A stretch of DNA of 64,000 nt from an uncultured Prevotella sp. (GTDB taxonomy: Bacteria; Bacteroidota; Bacteroidia; Bacteroidales; Bacteroidaceae): NCBI GenBank assembly GCA_905234845.1, contig CAJOIW010000004.1, positions 1-64,000 of the forward strand, in the 5' to 3' direction. Shown here piece by piece: positions 1 to 8,633 of this stretch. Below the pieces are notes generated by a model. That model was given only the letters and a program-made list of their open reading frames with translations, did not search any database and was not told where the DNA came from. Every line of letters starts with the position of its first letter. The first letter of the stretch is position 1. The position numbers were made by a program, and so were the translations under genes.

Positions 1-143
1 GACCAAGAGAAAAATTGAATTTTAACACACCAAAAGAAGAGTTTTTCAAACATTATTCATAATTTTGCACCCAACTTGCACTTGCTGGTTGACTCTGCAT
101 GTACGCAAAATAAAGGAGGTTTCAGTATTTTTTTAAGGAAAAA

Positions 144-175
144 TTTGGTAGGTTGCGAAAAAAGCTATAACTTTG
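144..175 (+). promoter_or_regulatory. Promoter of tRNA-Glu/rpsT
   Basis: TTTG at 144-147, a 20-base spacer and TAACTTTG at 168-175 match the Bacteroidetes housekeeping promoter (TTTG, 19-21 bases, TAnnTTTG). It lies about 55 bases before the tRNA. A second -7-like TAATTTTG at 60-67 has no clear -33 partner. Confidence 0.75.
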
Positions 176-228
176 CACCCGCTTTCGTGGTATGTTGCGT
201 TTATCGCACTGCCCGTGAGCAATTTAGG

Positions 229-300
229 GGTCCCTTCGTCTATCGGCTAGGACGAGAGATTTTCATTCTCTAAAGAGGAGTTCGACTCTCCTAGGGACTA
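229..300 (+). tRNA. tRNA-Glu (UUC)
   Basis: A 72-base cloverleaf is visible. The acceptor arm GGTCCCT pairs with AGGGACT (first pair G-U). The anticodon stem AGAGA/TCTCT encloses the loop TTTTCAT, giving anticodon TTC. The T arm is GAGGAGTTCGACTCTC-like and contains the canonical TTCGA. CCA is not encoded; the discriminator is A300. It lies directly upstream of rpsT and may share its promoter. Confidence 0.95.
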
Positions 301-468
301 CAATTACAAGTCTGCCATCTGCGCAGCGATGCGCCAACTTTCGGTAAAGCTGAGTTTAGAAAGGAACGGTGGCAGAGGGCTTTGGTAAGTCCGCCCAGGG
401 CAGCCCTAAGAAGCGCAAGACCCACAGGCCTTAGTCATTATTTTTAACTTTAAACATTTACATTACAA
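301..468 (+). other. Spacer between tRNA-Glu and rpsT
   Basis: No promoter of the Bacteroidetes type was found here, so rpsT may be read through from the tRNA promoter. A GGGCT..AGCCC hairpin is possible around 378-407. A 22-codon open frame ending at about 434 (basic tail SPKKRKTHRP) is visible but has no clear start. Nothing certain can be assigned. Confidence 0.4.
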
Positions 469-723
469 ATGGCAAATCACAAATCAGCTCTGAAGAGAAT
501 TCGTCAGACAAAAACACGTACACTGCATAATCGCTATTATGCAAAAACCATGCGCAACGCTGTTCGCAAGCTTCGCGCCATGACAAACAAGGAAGAGGCA
601 GTAAAACTGTATCCCGTTGTGCAGAAAATGCTTGACAAACTGGCTAAGAACAACATTATTCACAAGAATAAGGCAGCCAACCTAAAGTCGAGCTTGTGTA
701 TGCATATTAAGAAATTAGGTTAA
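469..723 (+). CDS. rpsT: 30S ribosomal protein S20
   Basis: S20 binds 16S rRNA in the body of the small subunit early in assembly. The 84-residue protein starts [13 protein letters not shown], the family signature, and is rich in Lys and Arg along two long helices, with the usual length of 84-90 residues. The ATG follows the AT-rich stretch CATTTACATTACAA, with no strong Shine-Dalgarno sequence, as is common in Bacteroidetes. It is followed after 27 bases by a strong terminator, so the tRNA-Glu/rpsT unit is probably a short transcript. Confidence 0.97.
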   Translation: MANHKSALKRIRQTKTRTLHNRYYAKTMRNAVRKLRAMTNKEEAVKLYPVVQKMLDKLAKNNIIHKNKAANLKSSLCMHIKKLG

Positions 724-750
724 AGCAAAAAGTTTTTTTCATAAGTATGA

Positions 751-787
751 AAAAGGTCGTATCCGTAAGGATGCGACCTTTTGTTTT
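751..787 (+). terminator. Rho-independent terminator after rpsT
   Basis: AAAAGGTCGTATCC (751-764), loop GTAA, and GGATGCGACCTTTT (769-782) form a 14-bp stem with one mismatch, followed by GTTTTT. The A-tract on the 5' side means it could also end the convergent gene on the minus strand. Confidence 0.9.
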
Positions 788-827
788 TCTCCTTTCTATT
801 TGAGTGAAATTTAATGCGGGGCTCAGG

Positions 828-1538
828 CTATGGTCCTATGTAGTAGCCTGTAGCGTCGGGCGACTTCCGCAGGTAAGGCTCGGCATCGGGATAGGGTATG
901 ACGAACGGTGCGCCTCCGCTGTTCTGCGCCGGACCGATGACGATGATGGCTCCATCTATGAATCCCGCATCACCAACGAAGAGGCTCTCGGCACGATGGG
1001 CGTCGAGCTTCATGTCGTCGCGGGCAGCCCACATTAGTTGTTTTATCTGCTGCTCGTTGCATGTGAAGATCTCATCCACGCGGATGCGGTGACCGTCAGA
1101 CTTGCTGAACGAGGCACAGTCGGTGGTTGTCCATAAAACCGAGTCCTTGTCGCTGATCGTTGCCATGAATGTCACGCACGTGGGGTCCTCAAAGCTCCAG
1201 ACAATCTCCACCTTACGGGCAGAGCGGTCAGCACTTTTCAAGTATTCCTTACAGCTACGGTCGATGAGGTGGGGAAAGTCGGCATGGTCGAGATTGGCAG
1301 GTACAGGCACCTCCAGCATCTCACAGATCCATTTCTTCACGTTTCTTACTGCGGCCCTGTCGCCTTCCGTGGGCACATCCACATTGGCGCGATACGACGA
1401 TGCGCCAAGCGTCTCCTTGCACGAAAACGTCTGTACGTCGAAATACTCCTGAGCCTGCAGATGAACAGGGCTGATGGAGGCTAAAAGTGTGAGCAGAAAC
1501 GAAAAAACTGCAGAATATGTCCCGACAATCTCTTTCAC
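828..1538 (-). CDS. Secreted RsiV/DUF3298-like protein
   Basis: The N terminus is a hydrophobic signal sequence (FLLTLLASISPVHLQAQ) and the rest is about 200 soluble residues. The C-terminal run PFVIPYPDAEPYL resembles the end of DUF3298 domains, which occur with DUF4163 in RsiV/PdaC-type envelope proteins. This family call is from motif memory and is moderate. I chose the GTG at 1538 because a full promoter (TTTG-N20-TATCTTTG, 1544-1575) lies inside the longer reading frame that begins at 1574. Transcription would start one or two bases before this GTG, so the mRNA would be almost leaderless. No second strong start is seen before the signal peptide. It is divergent from gyrB; function in the cell is unknown. 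Confidence 0.6.
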   Translation of the reverse strand: MKEIVGTYSAVFSFLLTLLASISPVHLQAQEYFDVQTFSCKETLGASSYRANVDVPTEGDRAAVRNVKKWICEMLEVPVPANLDHADFPHLIDRSCKEYLKSADRSARKVEIVWSFEDPTCVTFMATISDKDSVLWTTTDCASFSKSDGHRIRVDEIFTCNEQQIKQLMWAARDDMKLDAHRAESLFVGDAGFIDGAIIVIGPAQNSGGAPFVIPYPDAEPYLRKSPDATGYYIGP

Positions 1539-1543
1539 GGCTG

Positions 1544-1575
1544 CAAAGATACGATTAAGCGAGCGAAAAACCAAA
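1544..1575 (-). promoter_or_regulatory. Promoter inside the longer frame of the DUF3298-like gene
   Basis: Read on the minus strand: TTTG (1575-1572), 20-base spacer, TATCTTTG (1551-1544). It fits the Bacteroidetes consensus exactly and decides the start codon of the gene at 828-1538. Confidence 0.7.
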
Positions 1576-1648
1576 TTTCTTCACACATTCCCCAACATTT
1601 TCACATATTTTTGTACACTAAAAATTTCCATATTCCATGTTTTTTTTG

Positions 1649-1656
1649 TAACTTTG
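1649..1656 (+). promoter_or_regulatory. -7 element of the gyrB promoter
   Basis: TAACTTTG, followed by CAACC, lies 25 bases before the gyrB ATG. A TTTC at 1625-1628 with a 20-base spacer is the best -33 candidate, one base off consensus. Confidence 0.6.
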
Positions 1657-1680
1657 CAACCTATAAACAAATAAAAAGAA

Positions 1681-3651
1681 ATGGCAGAGAAAAAACAAAT
1701 AGCAAACGATTATTCAGCAAGTAACATCCAAGTGCTCGAAGGTCTTGAGGCCGTGCGCAAACGCCCCGCCATGTATATTGGCGACATCAGTGAGAAGGGC
1801 CTGCACCACTTGGTGAACGAGACAGTGGACAACTCTATCGATGAGGCCATGGCTGGCTTCTGTACCGATATCGACGTGACTATCAATGAAGACGAGTCGA
1901 TTACCGTGCAGGACAATGGCCGTGGTATTCCCGTCGACGAGCATGAGAAGATGCACAAGTCGGCTCTTGAGGTTGTCATGACCGTGCTCCATGCCGGTGG
2001 TAAATTCGACAAGGGTTCCTATAAGGTGTCTGGTGGCCTGCATGGTGTGGGTGTAAGCTGCGTTAACGCGCTTTCCTCACATATGTTGTCGCAGGTCTAC
2101 CGCGATGGCAAAATCTATCAGCAGGAATACGAAAAAGGAAAACCGCTTTATCCGGTGAAGGTGGTTGGTGAGACAACGCTCCGAGGTACGCGCCAGCAGT
2201 TCTGGCCCGACCCCACGGTCTTCACCACCACGCACTTCCAGTGGGACATCATTGCCCGCCGTATGCGTGAGCTGGCATTCCTCAACGCAGGCATCAAGAT
2301 TACCCTGCACGACATGCGCCCCGATGAGAACGGACAGACGAAGACAGAGACGTTCCATGCAAAGGACGGACTGAAGGAGTTCGTGCGTTATGTTGACCGC
2401 CACCGTACCCACCTTGTCGATGATGTCATCTATCTGAAGACAGAGAAACAGGGCATCCCCATTGAGGTCGCCGTGATGTATAATACCGATTACTCTGAGA
2501 ATATCCACTCCTATGTGAACAACATCAATACCATCGAGGGTGGTACCCATCTCACGGGTTTTCGTATGGCGCTTACCCGTACGTTGAAGAAGTATGCCGA
2601 CAACGAGCCGACTATCGCCAAGCAGATTGAGAAGGCCAAGATAGAGATTGCCCCTGAGGATTTCCGCGAAGGTCTCACTGCTGTCATCTCCATCAAGGTA
2701 GCCGAGCCGCAGTTTGAGGGTCAGACCAAGACAAAGCTGGGTAACTCCGAGGTCGCTGGTGCCGTGCAGCAGGCTGTGGGTGAGGCGCTCTCCAACTATC
2801 TTGAGGAACATCCGAAGGAGGCCAAGCTCATTTGCGACAAGGTTGTTCTTGCCGCTACTGCCCGTATCGCTGCCCGCAAGGCTCGTGAGAGCGTACAGCG
2901 CAAGAACCCCATGTCGGGTGGTGGACTTCCTGGCAAGCTTGCGGACTGCTCTAATAAGGATCCGAAGGAATGTGAGATCTTCCTCGTCGAGGGTGACTCT
3001 GCAGGTGGTTCGGCCAAGCAAGGCCGCGACCGCCACTTCCAGGCTATCCTGCCCCTGCGCGGTAAGATTCTGAACGTTGAGAAGGTGCAGTGGCACCGCG
3101 TGTTCGAGGCCGAGTCGGTCATGAACATCATCCAGTCCATCGGTGTGCGCTTCGGTGTCGATGGTGAGGACGACCGCGAGGCCAATATCGACAAGCTGCG
3201 CTACGACAAGATTATCATCATGACCGACGCCGACGTCGATGGCTCTCACATCGACACGCTCATCATGACGCTCTTCTTCCGCTTTATGCCGAAGGTTATC
3301 GAGGACGGTCATCTCTACATTGCCACCCCGCCGCTCTATAAGTGTACCTACAAAAAGTTCTCTGAGTATTGCTACACTGAGCAGCAGCGCCAGGCTTTTA
3401 TAGACAAGTATGTGGCAGGCGACGAGAATGCGGCTGCCCTTCACACCCAGCGTTACAAAGGTCTCGGCGAGATGAACCCCGAGCAACTGTGGGAGACCAC
3501 CATGGACCCGCAGAACCGGCTGCTCAAGCAGGTCACCATCGAAAATGCCGCACAGGCCGACGAGATTTTCTCTATGCTCATGGGCGACGACGTAGAGCCG
3601 CGCCGCGAGTTCATCGAGGCTAACGCTACCTACGCCAACATCGACGCATAA
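1681..3651 (+). CDS. gyrB: DNA gyrase subunit B
   Basis: This is the ATPase/Toprim subunit of gyrase, which with GyrA introduces negative supercoils. The 656-residue protein has the N-terminal GHKL ATPase (LVNETVDNSIDEAM; DNGRGIPVDEHEK; the lid GGLHGVGVSCVNALS) and a transducer domain. The Toprim domain follows (EGDSAGGSAKQGRDR, then DADVDGSHIDTL) with the tail QRYKGLGEMNPEQLWETTMDP. It lacks the roughly 170-residue insertion of E. coli GyrB, as usual for Bacteroidetes. ParE is the alternative, but the HAGGKFD and GRDRHFQAILPLRGKILNVEK motifs favour GyrB. It is a single gene with its own promoter and terminator. Confidence 0.95.
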   Translation: MAEKKQIANDYSASNIQVLEGLEAVRKRPAMYIGDISEKGLHHLVNETVDNSIDEAMAGFCTDIDVTINEDESITVQDNGRGIPVDEHEKMHKSALEVVMTVLHAGGKFDKGSYKVSGGLHGVGVSCVNALSSHMLSQVYRDGKIYQQEYEKGKPLYPVKVVGETTLRGTRQQFWPDPTVFTTTHFQWDIIARRMRELAFLNAGIKITLHDMRPDENGQTKTETFHAKDGLKEFVRYVDRHRTHLVDDVIYLKTEKQGIPIEVAVMYNTDYSENIHSYVNNINTIEGGTHLTGFRMALTRTLKKYADNEPTIAKQIEKAKIEIAPEDFREGLTAVISIKVAEPQFEGQTKTKLGNSEVAGAVQQAVGEALSNYLEEHPKEAKLICDKVVLAATARIAARKARESVQRKNPMSGGGLPGKLADCSNKDPKECEIFLVEGDSAGGSAKQGRDRHFQAILPLRGKILNVEKVQWHRVFEAESVMNIIQSIGVRFGVDGEDDREANIDKLRYDKIIIMTDADVDGSHIDTLIMTLFFRFMPKVIEDGHLYIATPPLYKCTYKKFSEYCYTEQQRQAFIDKYVAGDENAAALHTQRYKGLGEMNPEQLWETTMDPQNRLLKQVTIENAAQADEIFSMLMGDDVEPRREFIEANATYANIDA

Positions 3652-3676
3652 CCTCGGATAATCTTTAAGTCACTGA

Positions 3677-3720
3677 TTGCGCGAGCCAAAGGTCTGACCT
3701 TTGGCTCGCGCAATTCTTTT
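3677..3720 (+). terminator. Terminator after gyrB
   Basis: TTGCGCGAGCCAAAGGTC (3677-3694) and its exact complement (3696-3713) form an 18-bp palindrome, followed by TTCTTTT. Confidence 0.9.
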
Positions 3721-3800
3721 CCCGTAGACGGCGAACGTTATTTTGATGCTCAGGATGCTAAGGATACTTCAAATATGTTGTTCTGTTTTTCCATCAAAAA

Positions 3801-3831
3801 TTTGTAGTTTCCAAAGAATGTATTATCTTTG
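3801..3831 (+). promoter_or_regulatory. Promoter of the AraC-type regulator
   Basis: TTTG at 3801-3804, a 19-base spacer and TATCTTTG at 3824-3831. The TTG inside the -7 element opens the longer frame but cannot be the start; the ATG at 3865 is about 30 bases downstream. Confidence 0.75.
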
Positions 3832-3864
3832 CAGTTTAAAAAGGAAAAACAGGACAATTTGCTT

Positions 3865-4749
3865 ATGAAGGACTATTCTATAAAAGAGATGAGCGTGGCG
3901 ACGGCTCTCGAGATCTACAACGGTCGCCATATCGGTAACGACCTGTTGTTGATAGACAATGTTTCCGACATTCCCCTTCCCAATGAGCCTCGCCGGATGC
4001 AGTGTCTGTTGCTGGCTTTGTGTACTGCAGGAAAGGCAACCTATAGGGTTGACACTGTGGAACATCTGGCGCAGGCGGGCGACATGATGATTGTCAGCGA
4101 GGGACAGGTCATCGACAACTATATGCTCAGTCGTGATTGTGAGGGTATCAGTATCATTCTCAGCTACGACTTTTTTCGTGAGATTATTATGGGCATACAT
4201 GAATTGTCACAGCTTTTTCTTTTTGCCCGAAATCATCCTGTTTGCCACCTTAATGAAGCCGAAAAACAGAACATCGTAAACTATTTCGGTGTTATCAGTC
4301 AGAAAGTTGCCGACGACCACCATCATTTCCGTCGCGAAACGGTACGGAGTCTGATGGCAACCATGATTTACGATTTGAGTAATACGATTTATCGGATGCA
4401 GAATACTGGCGACCTGCGGCAGACGCGTGCGGAGAAAATCTTCATGGATTTCATTCGCCTTGTAGAGCAAAACTTCCGTCAGGAGCGTCGGGTAAGTTGG
4501 TATGGGCAACAGCTGGGCATCACTCCAAAGTATTTGTCGGAAAGCGTGAAAACAGTGAGCCATCGCACTCCCAACGAATGGATTGACAATTATGTAGCGA
4601 TGGAGTTACGCGTGTTGCTGAAAAATTCCACGATAAGCATCAAGCAAATCTCGGAAGAGCTGAATTTTCCCAACCAGTCGTTTCTTGGGAAATACTTTAA
4701 GGAGCATGTCGGCATCTGCCCGTCGGAGTACAGGAAAGGTGTTCGATAA
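3865..4749 (+). CDS. AraC-family transcriptional regulator
   Basis: This is a 294-residue regulator. About 190 N-terminal residues look like a cupin-type sensing domain (RMQCLLLALCTAGKATYRVDTVEHLAQAGDMMIV). The C-terminal 100 residues form two helix-turn-helix motifs (WYGQQLGITPKYLSESVKTV and IKQISEELNFPNQSFLGKYF) ending in CPSEYRK, the AraC/XylS signature. The ATG at 3865 is preferred because the promoter -7 element covers the upstream TTG. Neighbours give no target: gyrB lies upstream and the convergent ung operon downstream. Ligand and regulon are unknown. Confidence 0.9.
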   Translation: MKDYSIKEMSVATALEIYNGRHIGNDLLLIDNVSDIPLPNEPRRMQCLLLALCTAGKATYRVDTVEHLAQAGDMMIVSEGQVIDNYMLSRDCEGISIILSYDFFREIIMGIHELSQLFLFARNHPVCHLNEAEKQNIVNYFGVISQKVADDHHHFRRETVRSLMATMIYDLSNTIYRMQNTGDLRQTRAEKIFMDFIRLVEQNFRQERRVSWYGQQLGITPKYLSESVKTVSHRTPNEWIDNYVAMELRVLLKNSTISIKQISEELNFPNQSFLGKYFKEHVGICPSEYRKGVR

Positions 4750-4777
4750 TAGAGGTATTTCCTTCAATAGTCTTCCC

Positions 4778-5368
4778 TTAAGCATTGAAAGATTTTGCCA
4801 ACTCTTCCAATTCGTGGTACCAATCGGCACCAAACCTCTGAGTAAGCGGCTCTTTCAAGAATTGATAGACGGGCATATTCAATTCCCTTCCTTTCTCTAC
4901 GGCATCCTTGCAGATGGCCCATCGGTTGTAGTTCAGGCCGATGGTGCCGTCGTTGAAGCGTTTTTCGCGGATGGGGTAGAGCGAGCATGAGATGGGCTTG
5001 CAGAAGCGTGTACGCCCCTTGCGGTAGGCGCGTTCGAGGGCGCAGAGGCAGCCGCCATTCTCATAGCAAGTGAAGACACAGTCCTTGCCGTTGATGATAC
5101 TCGTCACCAGATCGCCTTCCTCATCAATGTAGGCCACACCCTGCTGGTCGATTTTTGCTTGCGCCTGTGCCGACAAATCGCCCCATACGGCATCGAGCGC
5201 ATTTTCAATTTCGCCGATTTCATCGGGATTTATTGGTGCACCAGCATCGCCTTCCACGCAACACACACCTTTGCATTTCTCATAGTCGCAGCAGAAATGC
5301 TCGGTCAGGATATCTGGCGACAGCAACACGTCGCCCACCTGTAATATCGGAAGCATTCGTTTCTCCAT
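4778..5368 (-). CDS. DUF3109-family Cys-cluster protein
   Basis: A 196-residue soluble protein without signal peptide. It has an array of cysteines: FCCDYEKCKGVCC near residue 25, then CVFTCYENGGCLCALE near 97-112, then RFCKPISCSLYPI near 121-133 and a late WAICKD. This spacing resembles the YkgJ-type zinc or iron-sulfur clusters of the DUF3109 family, whose function is not known. It is the last gene of the gpmI-lipoprotein-ung operon, 13 bases after ung, and converges on the AraC gene with 28 bases between them. The metal and role are not readable from sequence. Confidence 0.85.
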   Translation of the reverse strand: MEKRMLPILQVGDVLLSPDILTEHFCCDYEKCKGVCCVEGDAGAPINPDEIGEIENALDAVWGDLSAQAQAKIDQQGVAYIDEEGDLVTSIINGKDCVFTCYENGGCLCALERAYRKGRTRFCKPISCSLYPIREKRFNDGTIGLNYNRWAICKDAVEKGRELNMPVYQFLKEPLTQRFGADWYHELEELAKSFNA

Positions 5369-5381
5369 ATTCTATGGTTGC

Positions 5382-6050
5382 TTACCATTGTATAGGTTCA
5401 AGACCGTGTTGCTGGAGGTAGGTGTTGCACTGGGAGAAGTGATGGTTGCCGAACCATCCGCCACGATTGGCTGATAGGGGAGAGGGATGTACGGATTCGA
5501 GCACTAGGTTATGCTGACGGTTTATCATGTAAGCTTTGCCCCTTGCATAGCCGCCCCAGAGTAAATAGACGAGATGCTCGCGCTGGGTAGCGAGGGCACG
5601 GATAGCGGCATCGGTAAACTGTTGCCAACCTAATTGTGCATGGCTGTTAGCCTGATGGGCGCGTACGGTGAGGGTAGCGTTGAGCAGCAACACGCCCTGG
5701 CAGGCCCATCGCTCAAGGTTTCCTGTCGTTGGGATGGGGGCTCCCGTGTCATCGTGAATCTCCTTAAAAATATTCTGCAGCGATGGAGGGAACGGTACTC
5801 CGTCTTGAACAGAGAAACTCAGACCATGAGCTTGCCCAGGCTCATGGTAGGGATCTTGACCGATAATCACCACTTTTACCCGATGAAATGGGCAAAAATT
5901 GAAAGCATTGAAGATTTTCCCGCCAGGAGGATAGCATACCCCTGCACGGTATTCGCGACGTACCGCTTCAGTGAGATTGACGAAGTAAGGTTTCTCGAAT
6001 TCGTCTTTCAGTTGTTCCTTCCATGAGGATTCTATTTTTACGTCCATAAA
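5382..6050 (-). CDS. ung: Uracil-DNA glycosylase
   Basis: UNG removes uracil from DNA as the first step of base excision repair. The 222-residue protein has the water-activating loop GQDPYHEPGQAHGLSFSV, the uracil-binding LLLNATLTVR, and the minor-groove intercalation loop HPSPLSANRGGWFG with the catalytic His, all typical of family 1. I chose the ATG at 6050 (MDVKIESSWK) over the frame start 21 bases earlier because it gives the family N terminus and lies 8 bases after the stop of the preceding gene. That ATG sits inside the repeat-like string GTTTACAGTTTATGG. Co-transcription with gpmI and the lipoprotein gene is likely. Confidence 0.95.
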   Translation of the reverse strand, partial: FMDVKIESSWKEQLKDEFEKPYFVNLTEAVRREYRAGVCYPPGGKIFNAFNFCPFHRVKVVIIGQDPYHEPGQAHGLSFSVQDGVPFPPSLQNIFKEIHDDTGAPIPTTGNLERWACQGVLLLNATLTVRAHQANSHAQLGWQQFTDAAIRALATQREHLVYLLWGGYARGKAYMINRQHNLVLESVHPSPLSANRGGWFGNHHFSQCNTYLQQHGLEPIQW

Positions 6051-6058
6051 CTGTAAAC

Positions 6059-6580
6059 TTATTCCCCCCAAACATCTTTCAAGTAGTTCATGGGTGCACG
6101 GAAGTCATCATGATCGAAGTGCTTTGCGTATGTGCCGTCGCTGGTGGTGCGGACGGTCTTGCCGGGGAAGGCGATGGTCATCTCCCATGGCGAATAGGCA
6201 TAGGCATCCTTGATAAAGGTTGAGTACGTCTTTTCCATACGGAAGAGGCGTTTTTCTTTTATTAGGTCATATACCTTTGTGAACACCTCCTCGCCTACGC
6301 GGATGGGCTGGGGCTCTTTCCACTCGTTCGGTTGAACAAGATCATCGCTGGTGTAGGTCGGTTCGTTTTTCTCATAGACGAGCAGACCGCCCTTGCCGTT
6401 CGAGTTCTCGCGCCACAGGTGTACGTAGATGTAAGGCTGGTCGGGCATCCGATAGAGGTGACTCTGGTAGAAAAACTCCTGCAACGGGCCTTCGGGCATC
6501 TTCCTGTACTGTGGGAAGCCGCTGATGCAACTGGTGAACACGATGATGACAGCCACCGCAGCCAAGCTAAATTTCCTCAT
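6059..6580 (-). CDS. Small lipoprotein of unknown function
   Basis: A 173-residue protein with a lipoprotein signal peptide (MRKFSLAAVAVIIVFTSCIS; lipidated Cys at about residue 18). The mature part is rich in aromatic residues and has no motif I recognise. It lies between gpmI (6 bases upstream) and ung (8 bases downstream), so it belongs to the same transcript. It probably faces the periplasm or is exported to the outer membrane. No function can be proposed. Confidence 0.8.
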   Translation of the reverse strand: MRKFSLAAVAVIIVFTSCISGFPQYRKMPEGPLQEFFYQSHLYRMPDQPYIYVHLWRENSNGKGGLLVYEKNEPTYTSDDLVQPNEWKEPQPIRVGEEVFTKVYDLIKEKRLFRMEKTYSTFIKDAYAYSPWEMTIAFPGKTVRTTSDGTYAKHFDHDDFRAPMNYLKDVWGE

Positions 6581-6586
6581 GACTTT

Positions 6587-8110
6587 TCACTTATCACTTA
6601 TCAGGCATTCACCGGTCATGTCGACAGGCTGCTCCAGTCCCATGATATGGAGGATGGAGGGTGCGACATCGGCCAGACGACCATTTTTCACAGTGGCCGA
6701 GTTGTTGTCGGTGACATAGATGAACGGCACGGGGTTCAGCGAGTGAGCAGTGTTGGGTGTGCCGTCGGGGTTGATGGCGTTGTCTGCATTGCCGTGGTCG
6801 GCGATGATGATGGCTTCGTAGTCGTTCTTCTTGGCTGCCTCTATCACGTCGTGCACACAATGGTCAACAGCCCAAACGGCCTTGGCGATGGCGTTATAGA
6901 CACCCGTATGCCCCACCATATCGCCGTTGGCGAAGTTTACCACGATGAAGTCGTACTTCTGGGTGTTGATGGCTTCCACGAGTTTGTCTTTTACCTCGTA
7001 GGCGCTCATCTCGGGCTTTAGGTCGTAGGTAGCCACTTTTGGCGATGGCACAAGGATACGATCCTCACCGTCGAAGGGTGCCTCGCGTCCACCGTTAAAG
7101 AAGAACGTCACATGGGCGTATTTCTCCGTCTCGGCTGTGTGGAGTTGTTTCTTTCCTTGACGTGATAGATATTCGCCGAGTGTGTTCTCCACATTCTCTT
7201 TGGGGAAGAGGATGCCCACACCGGTGAACGAGGCGTCGTAAGGAGTCATGCAGTAGTAGCGCAGTTCTGGAATGCGCGTCATACCTTGCTCGGGCATGTC
7301 CTGCTGTGTGAGCACGATGGTGAGCTCCTTGGCGCGGTCGTTACGGAAGTTGATGAAGATGACCACGTCGCCCTCCTCGATGAGACCGTTGGCAGTGGTA
7401 CTGTGGATGGGCTTGATGAACTCGTCGGTCACACCTTCGTCGTAGCTCTCTTGCATGGCGGCAATCAAGTCGTCGGCCTGCTTGCCCTCGCCTTTGACGA
7501 TGAGATCGTAGGCTTCCTTCACGCGCTCCCACCGTTTGTCGCGGTCCATAGCGTAGAAGCGGCCCACGATGCTGGCGATGGCGGCATCGTTTGCTGAACA
7601 GACCTCAGTGAGCTGGCGGATAAAGCCAATGCCCGACTTCGGGTCGGTATCGCGACCATCCATGAAGCAGTGAATTTTCACCTGGTCTTTCAGCCCGTAG
7701 GCCTTTCCTATCTCAACCAATTTGAACAGATGGTCGAGGCTGGAGTGCACGCCACCGTCGCTGGTAAGACCCATCAAGTGGAGCTTCTTACCGTGCTCCT
7801 TGGCGTAGGTGTAGGCTTCTACGATTTGCTTGTTCTGCATGATGGATCCGTTCTTGCAGGCACGGTTGATTTTCACAAGGTCCTGATAGACGATGCGGCC
7901 TGCGCCGATGTTGAGGTGTCCCACCTCAGAGTTACCCATTTGTCCGTCGGGCAGACCCACGTCCTCGCCCGAGGCGTCGAGCTGCGCGTGAGCCGAGACG
8001 GCATTGAGGTAGTCGAGATAAGGTGTGGGCGTATTGTAGATCACGTCGCCCTGTCCGTGCTGACCGATTCCCCATCCGTCGAGAATCATCAGAAGTGCTT
8101 TCTTTGCCAT
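6587..8110 (-). CDS. gpmI: 2,3-bisphosphoglycerate-independent phosphoglycerate mutase
   Basis: It interconverts 3- and 2-phosphoglycerate in glycolysis through a phosphoserine intermediate and two Mn ions. The 507-residue length is standard. Visible motifs are MILDGWGIG at the N terminus, the catalytic-serine segment [55 protein letters not shown] and [12 protein letters not shown], all family signatures. It is the first gene of a four-gene minus-strand operon. A TACCTTTG -7 element at 8148-8155 lies about 40 bases upstream. Confidence 0.97.
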   Translation of the reverse strand: MAKKALLMILDGWGIGQHGQGDVIYNTPTPYLDYLNAVSAHAQLDASGEDVGLPDGQMGNSEVGHLNIGAGRIVYQDLVKINRACKNGSIMQNKQIVEAYTYAKEHGKKLHLMGLTSDGGVHSSLDHLFKLVEIGKAYGLKDQVKIHCFMDGRDTDPKSGIGFIRQLTEVCSANDAAIASIVGRFYAMDRDKRWERVKEAYDLIVKGEGKQADDLIAAMQESYDEGVTDEFIKPIHSTTANGLIEEGDVVIFINFRNDRAKELTIVLTQQDMPEQGMTRIPELRYYCMTPYDASFTGVGILFPKENVENTLGEYLSRQGKKQLHTAETEKYAHVTFFFNGGREAPFDGEDRILVPSPKVATYDLKPEMSAYEVKDKLVEAINTQKYDFIVVNFANGDMVGHTGVYNAIAKAVWAVDHCVHDVIEAAKKNDYEAIIIADHGNADNAINPDGTPNTAHSLNPVPFIYVTDNNSATVKNGRLADVAPSILHIMGLEQPVDMTGECLISDK

Positions 8111-8147
8111 TGTATGGTTTTTCTTTTAAGTTTTATATTTCAGACGA

Positions 8148-8155
8148 CAAAGGTA
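8148..8155 (-). promoter_or_regulatory. -7 element of the gpmI operon promoter
   Basis: TACCTTTG on the minus strand; no clear -33 TTTG at the expected distance. Confidence 0.45.
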
Positions 8156-8189
8156 CTAAATTTAATTCATAAACCATCGCTCATCTTCC

Positions 8190-8333
8190 TTAATTATTCA
8201 AAAAAGACCATCATTCGCATGACGAACGATAGTCTTTGTTTTGCGAACGATAGCCTTTTAGGTTGCAAAAGACGGTCTTTCGCACAAAATTCCCTAGGGA
8301 ATTTCTTCTGAAAGACCGTCTTTCGCGAAGAGG
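8190..8333. repeat. Array of short palindromes with AAATTCCCTAGGGAATTT
   Basis: About seven adjacent units between gpmI and the sus operon. They include AAAGACCATCATTCGC, GACGAACGATAGTCTTTG, GCGAACGATAGCCTTTT, GCAAAAGACGGTCTTTCGC, the 18-bp perfect palindrome AAATTCCCTAGGGAATTT (8287-8304) and CTGAAAGACCGTCTTTCGC (8309-8327). Outer arms are alike while cores vary but stay largely self-complementary. The rest of the 8111-8798 spacer is AT-rich and holds the susC promoter; no gene was accepted in it. Confidence 0.8.
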
Positions 8334-8554
8334 TACGTATGGGGGGATGGGGGTATTGATGATAGGTTACTGTTACACCTTATTATATTTTTACCTTATT
8401 TTATTATATATAATATAATATATAAGCTTTTGTTCCTATAAACCATACTTGTTCTTAGTTATTTCCTAAGGTGATGCCTTGAATGATGTTTTGTTGGTTT
8501 TGCCAATCCATAGTTACAGATTGTAATATAGGCATATAGGCATGTGAGACACAG

Positions 8555-8604
8555 CGTTTTTTAACATTTCGACCCCTAAAGCAGCTCCTATGTGTTAAAA
8601 AACG
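8555..8604. repeat. Inverted repeat upstream of the susC promoter
   Basis: CGTTTTTTAACA (8555-8566) and its exact complement TGTTAAAAAACG (8593-8604) are separated by 26 bases and end 29 bases before the susC -33 element. It may be an operator. The same 12-mer occurs once more at 18007-18018. Confidence 0.6.
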
Positions 8605-8633
8605 TTGCGAATGTATGATTTTATAAAAAATTG

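Noticed and set aside
366..434. Small basic peptide gene (..SPKKRKTHRP) between tRNA-Glu and rpsT
   Set aside because: No ATG or promoter and only 22 codons; left as part of the leader.
2077..3486. Long open frame (469 codons) antisense to gyrB
   Set aside because: gyrB has full family conservation across this stretch; the antisense frame is a product of codon bias and has no recognisable domain.
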